A stretch of 15,010 nt of DNA from Candidatus Woesearchaeota archaeon. Lineage in GTDB: Archaea; Nanobdellota; Nanobdellia; Woesearchaeales; UBA12501. Under the pieces are notes generated by a model. The model was not told where the DNA came from and did not search any database. It worked only from the letters and a program-made list of their open reading frames with translations. Shown here piece by piece: positions 9,601-14,878 of this stretch. The first letter of the stretch is position 1, and every line of letters begins with the position of its first letter. The stretch spans positions 1 through 15,010 of the forward strand of contig JACOVM010000112.1 in NCBI GenBank assembly GCA_016177345.1, in the 5' to 3' direction. Both the position numbers and the translations under genes were made by a program.

Positions 9601-9683
9601 AGGCCTCTTCTGCAACGAAAACTTTACCAGAACCAGCATCAAAACAAGATTCAATGAAACAAAACCAATGGGGGAAGCTATAA
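678..9683 (+). CDS. Giant parallel beta-helix / Ig-repeat surface glycoprotein, membrane anchored (3001 aa)
   Basis: Likely a cell-surface adhesin or envelope fibre; the architecture is visible, the ligand is unknown. Order by residue: basic start and membrane segment or uncleaved signal (22-40); small beta-rich domain (about 55-152); Ser/Thr/Asn/Pro linker (155-255); a Cys-bracketed entry to the beta-helix (C260 onward, LTQNVSANDTC and LDCAGF, typical of archaeal NosD/PbH1-like proteins); about 55 rungs (310-1812); cap domain (1834-1950) with a C-x(4)-C pair and FNVSSFSSYT; five 100-residue Ig-like domains (1952-2451); C-terminal module shared with the downstream protease (2453-2782); Gly/Pro linker (about 2790-2830); helix-prone stretch (2860-2915); membrane segment (2929-2949); basic cytosolic tail of about 50 residues. 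Sequons (N-X-S/T) occur about two to three per rung, so heavy N-glycosylation is expected. Charged residues are scarce outside the tail. No catalytic motif was seen, so a carbohydrate-active role of the helix is possible but unsupported. The reading frame is intact throughout. Confidence 0.95.
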   Translation: MNSQSDKQVSESNAGKRREHVLNASVTLLFILFFITLLLFRTGITGHVVVQAGQAIDTVITFSEQSIPLGSFVRIEVHNQTYEKSIVIYLGDPHEIMYDGATIYGYVSSVAVNLSGFPIQLPAGNYTLTTSLIYDTKVLDRKLLSLNVVEPIVKAPSESGSLPQQNSNSGNITSNTTSSNNTTDTANTTTILPNMLLPTLEAPSSSPQPPFSDQGSFSSPTDQLSSDSSSTSPQVGTVDDVPIPPDSDGSVGAAVSQTACDTLSTSNYYTLTQNVSANDTCFFITGSNIVLDCAGFAIEYGAAPTTNARGIQADNIVNFTVTGCFIQKRNDTRSGSYGMLFTNVSNSTIRNTSISTNGTSLNAGIRMISNSSNNTVMNITIYTHGSESSNDGVALDSKSQYNVFDNITISTNGSTQNRGFFIIQNSSNTTISNSRIYTNSNTSGGNNVGIWFENSQNGTFYGNIIQTNGTGNDLGLYFFTEVNNTQIVNNTIITGDTGSPQDGIRIDFSSNVTIQNNTIVAKGDSTIYGIHINGSVLASTVRTNVITTSATSPQGIGIFVESNVENISISNNTIFANGTTTSLGIRLTSSSKNITISDNNITTYGTANGNDGIGVDTLSGYNVLLRNVVVANGSAASNRGIFINNASNNTILTNTVQTYGPDVLNVGIRVVSSANTSVLDNNITTNGSNNAEGIWLFGATGSESNYSTIRNNSIRTGVNTTAFNFGIHIDGTYNLTIANNTIVTNGTSSNRGIFINTTYFSLVTANTITTGRDGPNNYGVYVYASTNNTVSNNTITTNGSGSDYGIYMADRALNNTIKNNTVYANTRGGGLSAIYIYNQSSGNAVLFNILSVNGTQSAYYGVFVDNTSQNTTIHNNEIRVNGNGDGQAGVFVRFALNTTVDDNIIRVNGTSDSPGIAVTHYSNSTIVRNNSIIVGSNNAARSFGIKIEDSSSNSVSDNNITTNGSSNSLGIFVNETEVVNQIWSNLISTFGSGANNFGIYLVGSANVSVWNNTITTNGTGGEYGIYLANSASNNTLSNNTIYTYSRGENLYAVYFANFSRRNVLQRSILSTNGTSSPYYGITLDINSDNATIYNNEIRVNANGASNRGIFINSSLNTTITDNTVRVNGSNTLVGIFLRQESNFTFLRNNSVYVGGNQASQLRGIQVDAGHSTQMDYNNITINGTTSNYGIFLNRSVLYTHSWSNLVTLLTTSDSNYGAYIYRSTNASFWNNTITVNGSGSGNGIFVEFSGNTTLFNNTIFTDGNASDNNGININNLSGYTVVLQNIISTNGSGGGNDGVFVNQNSSNTTIKNNVILTEDGGIGVYINNSQNVSVFDNRITTNGTGNDYGVRLSGITNTTIIQNNSIVAGSPATSRNYGIQAIESNLTTIIGNNITTQGVDFNWGIFLNLSVRFSRVINNSIRTIANGTGNVGINMLDALDVRLENNTITTRGSSQNIGIFVDQGSGNATVANNTIRTNGTGGSNIGIFVNASVNASIRDNNVVTNGSDILNLGIYLLGSSRDASVINNTLTTDGASSQNFGIYIRNNSINSTVMYNYITTEGLANNYGIYVDNNISNTILQNNTIEADSTSSNIGIFLANNATSSGIIANTVTSSGDNGVGGVSIHNDSRNNRVLNNSINVIATGSINTGIELFNRVYNITVANSSINVSAAATNNGIRLSTSADNNSVDNTTIIVHGSSAGNIGFELFQSNNNTFTNNNISARGSVFNIGALLGDRTNRSVFVNNTVSGGGSSTINDGFLINNSNSNELRENIIITNGTGASAGIELYGTASSNIFLNNNITAIAQSIIINDRNQSSTLNFLIYNTSSSEIRFLNSTFTDNISVDISGGLGINRNIYVVNNSVAINDSALLSGVLNTSANITMYNISLTTDAIDIFTFDTFTTNASLIRENGTSCNATTCRILLYDAALDVVTFNVSSFSSYTVAAEKNPPVVTALVPVNNTTFNITTSIEIAANVTDNDVISAVVANLSNNTGNSTLLTLSQAGGTRIYNTTYTIPNVTGVYNITIVANDTNANINRNQTTQFNAVDQMPPNISAQSCTPSSIITGNSTICNATITDHTGIILVQANVTLPNGTVESQTISNNTNNFYFNFSNTQINGTYNITWTANDTNGYFNNSRVISTFTLNDTYKPTVTALVPTNNTSFNVSTTIEIAANVTDNGTVNNVQANITQVNGSTVLLALSQAGGTRIYNNTYLIPNVTGVYNITIIGNDTNGNINTNQTTQVNGVDQIQPSITNLGCSPNNFTTGNSTFCNATITDHTTIQTIQANVTLPNGTIEAPTISNVTSNFYFNYSNTQINGTYTIVWIANDTSSNINTTRTSAIFTLNDTYKPTVTAIVPTNNTSFNVSTTIQIAANVTDNGTVSAVMANVSQANGTTVLLALSQAGGTRIYNTTYNIPSTLGTLNITIIANDTNLNANRNQTSQLTALDEIAPTITLLIPENNTNIINTSINFTWYVTDNQDLNLTCNLTISGVVNQSSLGVVNNTNFSAIVASVEAGPQNWSIRCVDNNPTHNTSVTWQFVKTLPSYRLFSNNSVTTNFSAVSNIENVANLTIASDHGVIRYRNNLNASTANFDASVIINPLYVSVNTSALIGLDADYNATADIVIYNVSCPVTTIATRDGFFSTRPDIQANGTDCEAIGKCTNIVCQDNTLNFTVTSFSGFSSEGNANLTIDNTGPITVGTLVQFNASYINSTSGAVIPSANCTIRFQTELGEPLSGLMSFNLSGDGQHRFNRTFVPEGIYNYNVTCNATGFTTLLANDTMHNTPIPDDERDGPDNIPPPPTGGVGSGAAGGGKSEPKRSPRLPTPESNPPLYDLDFPTSSGPSEPLQQRGIFDGSDVTIQEVVDVAREAVVETAKQSAAPVTTSYLAVQKITALLGKLSSSIVGKASITGKTVSAPFTALPSTGKMAAILVLLVLNILAVLLIRDIRKVKEYKTKKVKENEIYTILRNLDNQASSATKTLPEPASKQDSMKQNQWGKL
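1605..6116 (+). repeat. Beta-helix repeat array with an eight-rung super-repeat
   Basis: Coding repeat of about 55 rungs averaging 27 residues. A typical rung is G-(I/V)-(F/Y/R)-(I/V/L), a short N/S-rich turn, N(T/V)TI..NN(T/S)I, then a (T/V)NG(T/S) loop. Rungs recur in groups of eight. Anchoring on the Gly of the rung that follows the NNSI.VG-type rung gives copy starts at 2184, 2853, 3507, 4164, 4809 and 5460, hence periods of 669, 654, 657, 645 and 651 bp. A partial first copy of seven rungs (1605-2183) is in the same register. The sixth full copy grades into the cap domain after about 6116. Rung positions keep their identity: rung 5 often carries Y(N/T)V or NAV plus NGS, and rung 8 is the longest (29-33 residues). 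Confidence 0.85.
6531..8030 (+). repeat. Tandem Ig-like domains, A-B-A-B-A, 300 bp each with 600 bp period
   Basis: Five consecutive 100-residue units begin at 6531 (A1), 6831 (B1), 7131 (A2), 7431 (B2) and 7731 (A3), with no insertion or deletion between units. A units share (P/K)PTVTALVPTNNT, IAANVTDN and LSQAGGTRIYN. B units share GNST.CNATITDH, VQANVTLPNGT and NGTYNI. A and B resemble each other (NVT..NGT, then GxYNIT..ANDTN), so both are probably bacterial-Ig or fibronectin-III-like beta-sandwiches from an older duplication. DNA identity between A2 and A3 is high: 7193-7224 and 7793-7824 differ by only one base or so, pointing to a recent duplication or gene conversion. The array likely acts as a stalk between the beta-helix and the membrane-proximal module. 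Confidence 0.9.
8034..9023 (+). other. C-terminal three-domain module of the giant protein (shared with the protease)
   Basis: Residues 2453-2782 (330 aa) hold an Ig-like domain opening PTITLLIPENN and ending near QNWSIRCVDN. A Cys-containing cap-like domain follows, with NVSCPV, GKCTNIVC and LNFTVTSFSGF. The last domain opens GNANLT and ends in YNYNVTCNATG...ANDT. The same three domains in the same order and nearly the same length close the protease at 13229-14224. The middle domain also resembles the beta-helix cap at residues 1834-1950. I cannot assign a named family; the position suggests a membrane-proximal stalk or a shared docking unit. Confidence 0.8.
9670..9677 (+). promoter_or_regulatory. 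Ribosome binding site of the protease gene
   Basis: GGGGGAAG at 9670-9677 ends 5 nt before ATG 9683. The alternative in-frame ATG at 9668 has no purine-rich element upstream. The choice of 9683 gives a TAATG junction with the preceding stop, typical of coupled translation. Confidence 0.4.
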
Positions 9684-12600
9684 TGGGGAGAAAAATAAAA
9701 AATTTAAAAAGAGAGCCCCCTTCTTTCACTCATCTGGTGATGCAAGACATGAACAAAGGCAGGTTCCACCCTATTATTCGATCAATTCGACCACATTCCA
9801 TTCGATCATGTTCCACTTCCGGCTTGGAAAGAAAGCCTGCAAAATTCTTTGAATTATTCCTCTTGTTTCTTATTGTGCTTGTACTTTTTATCGGAAGCCC
9901 TGCCAAGGATTATACTCAAGAGCATGAAGTGCAGCAAATAGCACCTCTCTACTCTTCACCAGTAGATCCTCTTATTCCACCTTCTATTCCATTATCATTG
10001 CAGCCAGTCATTGATACCCCCATTATTATGCAGGAGCATATTGCGCAGGAGCAGCAAATCCAGCCACCCGTGCAGCCACTAGCTGTGCCAATTGCTTCCG
10101 AATCGCCAGATTCTCCATCAGACCCTATTATCGACCCTGCTGTGCTGAATGCGCTTCAACAACAAGGAGAAGCTCAGGTTATTGTGCTATTAACAGATGA
10201 GCCAACTGAAAGCATAACAAGCCCAACAGGAGAAACTTACCCAGTAGTAAGAGAATTAACTGAAGAAGCTTTAGAAGAGAGGGTAGAGGAAAGAAAACAA
10301 GAGATTCGAGAACAGCAAGAACTGGTCCTCCAGGATATCTATGATGCTGCATATCGGGCACAAAAGCAGCAGCGGCAACGCCAGCGATCAGACGATTCCC
10401 CTTTAACCCAATCAGTTACCTCATCAACTAATGCATTCTTAAAACTTCAAAGAAGATACGAAACAATCAACGGATTCTCTGGGCAGATCACTCCAGCAGG
10501 GCTTCAGGCACTTCAAGAAAATCCGCTTGTTGCAGGCATTTATTATGACCGAATATACACGATTGCCCTTCAAACAAGCAATCCAACAGTATCTGCCCCA
10601 TTTGTCCGTGAAAACCTCTCGTTTACTGGAAAAAATATTACGGTAGCAGTGCTTGACACTGGTATTGATTACACGCATGGTGACTTTGGGAATTGCACTT
10701 TAGCAGGGCTTCAGAATGGGTCATGTGCAAGATTTGTAAACGGCACTGACTTTTGTGGAAGCAACACAACAGCTACTGTTTGTGGCTATCCTGATAATAA
10801 TCCTTTGGACGATACTGGGCATGGAACTCATGCAGCGAGCATTATCGGCGGAAGTGGCAACCAGACAGGCCTTGTTGGCGTTGCGCCTGATGTCAAATTC
10901 TTAATCGCAAAGGTTTGCGATGAGGACGGCGCGTGTACAACCTCTTCGATTATTCAAGGTATTGATTATGCGATTGCCAATGGTGCTGATATTATTTCCA
11001 TGTCTCTTGGAGGAAGCGAAACGGTGAATCATGGGCTTGATTCGTTGTCAATAGCGTCAAGCCAAGCATCTGAATTGTATAACATTGTGGTTGTTGCCTC
11101 TGCTGGAAATGCTGGCAGTGGAACCGGTACCATCTCCTCACCAGCTGTTGGAGACCTCGTGATTTCGGTAGCTGCCTCGTCTGATGGAGGAACCAATGGG
11201 ACATCTGATGATAGCATTGCCTCGTATAGTAATCGTGGCCCATCAGCATTTGGCAGGTTTGACCCAGACCTTATCGCACCAGGGTCTAGCATTTCTGCTG
11301 CAGCACCGCCAAGCAGCTCTTGTGTGGATACCTCAACAGTAAATCTCTGTTCTGACTCGGGGTCAAGCTCTGTTTCTGGAACATCCTTCTCCGCCCCTCA
11401 CGTTGCTGGAGCAGTAGCGCTTCTTCTTGAGGCAAGAGGCCCATTATCTGTTACTGACGTGCGGTCCATGTTGATGAGCACGGCAACGAACATGACCGGC
11501 CATGTGTTTGAGAAAGGGGCTGGACTCCTCAATATTTCTGCTGCTGTGCAGTTCAAGACGAGAGCGCTTATCAATTCGTTTTCTACGTCCTTCTCCAATA
11601 ACCCAGCTCTTCTCTTGGAAAAAGGCCAGGCTGAAATCCCAGCAGGAGAATTCCTCCTGTTCAACATTACATTATTGAATAATGATACCTCCTCTCGAAA
11701 TTTTAGCTTTAGCGCCGAATCCATTACTGATCTTGAGGGAGACCACAGCCTTCCAACATCAGCATTTACACTTCCTGCCACAACTACTGTGGGCAACCAA
11801 ACCAATGCTTCTGCCGCTGTTCGAATCACCATTCCAACAACTGCTTCTCCAGCAATCTATGGGACGACAATTATTGTCTCTGTTGATAATGGTGAAGTGC
11901 TGCGCTTGCCATTCGCCATCACTGTTCCGCTTTCTGGCACTGGATTCGTGGCTGGAACAGTGGATAATTCTGATGCTGATGGATCAAGCCCTATTGGTGA
12001 CTTCATTTACTATAAGCTGAACCTTCCAACAGCTGCCAGGGCAAGCGTAACCCTTGTGTGGGATACTGGCGCAACGCTTCCCCTTTATCTGGTTAGTGAG
12101 GGAAGCGGCAGCGTCATAACCTCAGATACCTCTTCAACAAATCCAAAAACGATAACCCTCAATGGAAGCTTTGCAAAAGAAGCATGGGCATTAATTCGGT
12201 ACACCGCAAGCACGGGAAACGTGAACTATAACCTTACGGTAACTGAAGTGGCAAACATAACTATTTCTCCAAACACCACCCAGCGAAATGTTTCAACAGG
12301 AAACATCCTCAATATTACGTTTAATGTTACCAACAATGGGATTGCGAAGTCAAATGTTAACTTTACTGTTGTAGAGGTCGTTCCTGGTGATGGATTTTCT
12401 GGAACGATTGGGGGGGCAGTCAGCTCTGGATTTATTAGGCTGCGGCAGCTCTCTACGATCAGCATCGGGGATAATGTTAAGCTCTGTAACGCATCCATCG
12501 CATGGGACTCAACAACAAATGACCTCGATCTCGGGGTATATTATTATGATGGGTCGTACACCTACACGGAGATTGAGGCAGAACACAACAATAGCCTCCT

Positions 12601-14824
12601 TCGCGCTGCCAATGAAACACTAAAGAATATAGATATGTCCTACTTCATTAAGCGGTATAGTGTAAGCAGCACCGGATTCTTTATCCCCAATAATGGTCCG
12701 GGCTCTCAAGATGCTAACTTTACTGTAAATTGCACAGAATATCGCTCAGCGCCTGCAGCAAGCCAGTCCATAACACAGGATTCATCATTTACCGCAGACG
12801 AGTCTCTTCTTGTCTCTATCGCCATTAACGCATCCCTATTGACAAGGGGGATCGTCAATGAGCTCTTCTTTATTGTGGAGGACGATAGTGCAGAGTATTC
12901 GCTTATCCCAATCAGCATAAGCATTGATGATACAACCCAGCCGAACATAACACTCGTAACGCCAGACTTCTTGAACAGCACGTCTGGCAATGTTAGCCTT
13001 ACGTGCAATGCAACAGACAGCAATGTCCTGAAAAATATTACGCTGATGACGAATCTTACGGGAACACTTTCTCCGAACTGGACGCAGAACTTTAGCGCAT
13101 CAAACGGAACAGCAACATTTACCATTACTGATGTTTTATCTGGCAGGTACAGTTGGGGATGCAATGCAACAAATAGCCTCGGCCAATATTTCATCTCAGC
13201 ACAGAGGCAGATCCTTGTAGACTCAGTACCTCCAACGATAAGCCTTCTTGCCCCCCAACAGGGAGTGCTTCTTCCAAATACTTCTATCGTGTACTTTTGG
13301 AACACCACTGATGCTGGCGGGTTATCTTTGTTGTGTAATATTACTGCAGATGGAGGACTCAATGCAACATCAGTCTCTTCACAGCCAGGAATAGCAGGGA
13401 CAGCCTCTGTTTCTTCGTATAACAGGGGCTTCCACAACTGGAGCATAACATGTGCAGACCCTCTTGGAAACACGAATACATCAGAACTGAGAAACTTTAC
13501 TGTTTCGTATCCTTACGCAGATACGCTTAACACGTCATTGTCTACTAACTTCAGTATGGTCTCTGCTATTGAGAATGCCTCTGGCGTTGTCGTTGGCACG
13601 AGCTCTGGCCTTGTTTTGTTCCAGAACAGGGTGAATGCAAGCAATGCAGCCCTTGATGCTGCATTAAGCATTGGTTCTGGTTTTGTTGCGCTGAATGCTT
13701 CTGGTCTTCACTCCACCTTCAATACCACGTCTATTGTGAGCATATCAAATGTGTCTTGCCCTGTTCGGCACATTGCCTATCGCGAAACGTTTTCAACTAC
13801 TCTTACGTCCATTCGAAATGACAGTCTTGATTGTGTTGCTGCAGGAAAATGCACCTCTGTTGTTTGTGAAGGAACGATCCTGAATTTTACTGTCCAAAGC
13901 TTCTCGTCGTTTGCTGCCGGGGGCAACGCAAATCTTACGAGTAACAATACTGGTTCTGTTACGAATGGAACAAGTGTAACCTTTAACGCTACCTATCGCA
14001 ATACTACATCTGGAGAAATGATCAGCAATGCCAGTGGTGTTTCAGGAAATTGCTCGATCAGCTTTTCATCTAGTGCAGGAAGCCCCTTAACAGGAACGAT
14101 GACGTTTAATGCAACCAACATGAGCGTGTACACCTTTACGAGAAACTTCTCCAGTGCAGGAACATACGCATACAACATCTCTTGCGATGCCCCATTGTAC
14201 AGCCAGCTTCAGGTTAATGATACCATTGCCATTACCTCCTCCTCAAACAATAATGGAGGAGGAAATGGTGGCGGAGGCGGCGGTGGGGGTGGAGGAGGTG
14301 GAGGAGGCGCAGCCCCAAAGGCAGCAGCAGCCCTTGCTCCAGCCCAGATATCTTCAATCGGTCCCCCCTCAATTCCAAGCGTTGCGGTAGAAAGCACTGA
14401 CGTTCAGCAAGCTGCTGAAGAAGCGCCAGTTGAAGAAGCTGTTCCAGCACAAGAATCAGCGCCAATAGCGGAGCCACTTGTTGTCTCTCCTTCTCAATCG
14501 CTCTGGGCTGTGCCTGTCGGAATCATCCTTCTCGGACTCCTCATGAGTGGATTCATTGTTGTCAAGCGGCCTGACATTGTCCGAGACACGTTCGGCGATG
14601 TTTCTTTCACCTACCATTTGGGAGGAAACGGCGGGAGTGGTGCTGGAGGCGGCAGTGGAAGAAATAATAAGCAACAAGAACGGCAAACACCAAGGCTGCT
14701 CTCCCGTGAAGAGCAGCAGGGGCTCTTTGGGCAGGACGATAGCCGGCGAAAAGAACAAAGTGCTGATCGCCCAATAAAGGACACGATATCGGATGAGTTT
14801 GATTTGGGGAAGTATTTTAAGTGA
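9683..14824 (+). CDS. Subtilisin-like (S8) serine protease, large membrane-anchored surface form (1713 aa)
   Basis: Endopeptidase of the subtilase family with a complete active site (numbering from ATG 9683): Asp325 in VLDTGID, His380 in GHGTH, oxyanion Asn476 in ASAGN and Ser568 in GTSFSAPHVAG. Order: unusually long basic N-terminus (1-53); membrane segment (54-72), followed by SPA that could be a signal peptidase site; Pro/Gln linker; I9-like propeptide (about 163-293) interrupted by a Glu/Gln/Arg-rich helical insert (about 190-236); catalytic domain (about 315-625) with eight Cys, four of them (338, 348, 358, 367) packed between Asp and His, suggesting disulfides. Then come a beta-sandwich, a PPC-like domain (about 752-855), a CARDB-like segment (857-900), two Ig-like domains (about 1085-1275), the rest of the module shared with the upstream giant (1183-1514), polyglycine, a membrane segment (1606-1627) and a 75-residue Gly/charged cytosolic tail. 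It overlaps the upstream stop by 1 nt. Maturation of the neighbouring surface protein is a plausible inferred role. ATG 9668 is the alternative start. Confidence 0.96.
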   Translation: MGRKIKNLKREPPSFTHLVMQDMNKGRFHPIIRSIRPHSIRSCSTSGLERKPAKFFELFLLFLIVLVLFIGSPAKDYTQEHEVQQIAPLYSSPVDPLIPPSIPLSLQPVIDTPIIMQEHIAQEQQIQPPVQPLAVPIASESPDSPSDPIIDPAVLNALQQQGEAQVIVLLTDEPTESITSPTGETYPVVRELTEEALEERVEERKQEIREQQELVLQDIYDAAYRAQKQQRQRQRSDDSPLTQSVTSSTNAFLKLQRRYETINGFSGQITPAGLQALQENPLVAGIYYDRIYTIALQTSNPTVSAPFVRENLSFTGKNITVAVLDTGIDYTHGDFGNCTLAGLQNGSCARFVNGTDFCGSNTTATVCGYPDNNPLDDTGHGTHAASIIGGSGNQTGLVGVAPDVKFLIAKVCDEDGACTTSSIIQGIDYAIANGADIISMSLGGSETVNHGLDSLSIASSQASELYNIVVVASAGNAGSGTGTISSPAVGDLVISVAASSDGGTNGTSDDSIASYSNRGPSAFGRFDPDLIAPGSSISAAAPPSSSCVDTSTVNLCSDSGSSSVSGTSFSAPHVAGAVALLLEARGPLSVTDVRSMLMSTATNMTGHVFEKGAGLLNISAAVQFKTRALINSFSTSFSNNPALLLEKGQAEIPAGEFLLFNITLLNNDTSSRNFSFSAESITDLEGDHSLPTSAFTLPATTTVGNQTNASAAVRITIPTTASPAIYGTTIIVSVDNGEVLRLPFAITVPLSGTGFVAGTVDNSDADGSSPIGDFIYYKLNLPTAARASVTLVWDTGATLPLYLVSEGSGSVITSDTSSTNPKTITLNGSFAKEAWALIRYTASTGNVNYNLTVTEVANITISPNTTQRNVSTGNILNITFNVTNNGIAKSNVNFTVVEVVPGDGFSGTIGGAVSSGFIRLRQLSTISIGDNVKLCNASIAWDSTTNDLDLGVYYYDGSYTYTEIEAEHNNSLLRAANETLKNIDMSYFIKRYSVSSTGFFIPNNGPGSQDANFTVNCTEYRSAPAASQSITQDSSFTADESLLVSIAINASLLTRGIVNELFFIVEDDSAEYSLIPISISIDDTTQPNITLVTPDFLNSTSGNVSLTCNATDSNVLKNITLMTNLTGTLSPNWTQNFSASNGTATFTITDVLSGRYSWGCNATNSLGQYFISAQRQILVDSVPPTISLLAPQQGVLLPNTSIVYFWNTTDAGGLSLLCNITADGGLNATSVSSQPGIAGTASVSSYNRGFHNWSITCADPLGNTNTSELRNFTVSYPYADTLNTSLSTNFSMVSAIENASGVVVGTSSGLVLFQNRVNASNAALDAALSIGSGFVALNASGLHSTFNTTSIVSISNVSCPVRHIAYRETFSTTLTSIRNDSLDCVAAGKCTSVVCEGTILNFTVQSFSSFAAGGNANLTSNNTGSVTNGTSVTFNATYRNTTSGEMISNASGVSGNCSISFSSSAGSPLTGTMTFNATNMSVYTFTRNFSSAGTYAYNISCDAPLYSQLQVNDTIAITSSSNNNGGGNGGGGGGGGGGGGGGAAPKAAAALAPAQISSIGPPSIPSVAVESTDVQQAAEEAPVEEAVPAQESAPIAEPLVVSPSQSLWAVPVGIILLGLLMSGFIVVKRPDIVRDTFGDVSFTYHLGGNGGSGAGGGSGRNNKQQERQTPRLLSREEQQGLFGQDDSRRKEQSADRPIKDTISDEFDLGKYFK
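13229..14224 (+). other. C-terminal three-domain module of the protease (shared with the giant protein)
   Basis: Residues 1183-1514 (332 aa) parallel the module of the giant protein domain by domain: PPTISLLAPQQG versus APTITLLIPENN; HNWSITCADP versus QNWSIRCVDN; NVSCPV in both; AGKCTSVVC versus IGKCTNIVC; LNFTVQSFSSF versus LNFTVTSFSGF; GGNANLT versus EGNANLT; YAYNISCDA versus YNYNVTCNA; both end NDT. Protein similarity is clear, but the DNA has diverged, so this is an old duplication or exchange rather than a recent copy. Confidence 0.85.
14235..14308 (+). repeat. Polyglycine-coding tract with a small inverted repeat
   Basis: Residues 1525-1542 are GGG, Asn, then 14 consecutive Gly, encoded by mixed GGN codons (14255-14308). 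Just before it, CCTCCTCC (14235-14242) is complementary to GGAGGAGG (14255-14262), an 8 bp stem with a 12 nt loop. The tract forms a flexible linker between the last ectodomain and an Ala/Pro/Glu-rich spacer before the membrane segment. Such purine-rich GGN runs are prone to length change. Confidence 0.8.
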
Positions 14825-14843
14825 GTTCTTCTCCTGCTATCCC

Positions 14844-14862
14844 AAAAATATAACCAAAATAT
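14844..14862 (-). terminator. Possible T-rich terminator for the convergent - strand gene
   Basis: Read on the - strand, the region just after the stop at 14879 contains TATTTT and TTATATTTTT (about 14844-14862), like the T-tracts that end archaeal transcripts. No comparable T-tract follows the protease stop on the + strand before 14878. No stem-loop was seen. The call is weak. Confidence 0.25.
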
Positions 14863-14878
14863 ACCTTTCAGGATTTGA

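Noticed and set aside
12706..13473. Long - strand open frame (255 codons) opposite the protease gene
   Set aside because: It lies entirely inside a coding region with clear domains on the + strand, its translation shows no recognisable motif, and the length is explained by codon bias of the opposite strand.
14235..14262. 8 bp inverted repeat considered as a transcription terminator
   Set aside because: It lies within the protease coding sequence well before the stop and is not followed by a T-run; it follows from TCC and GGA codons.
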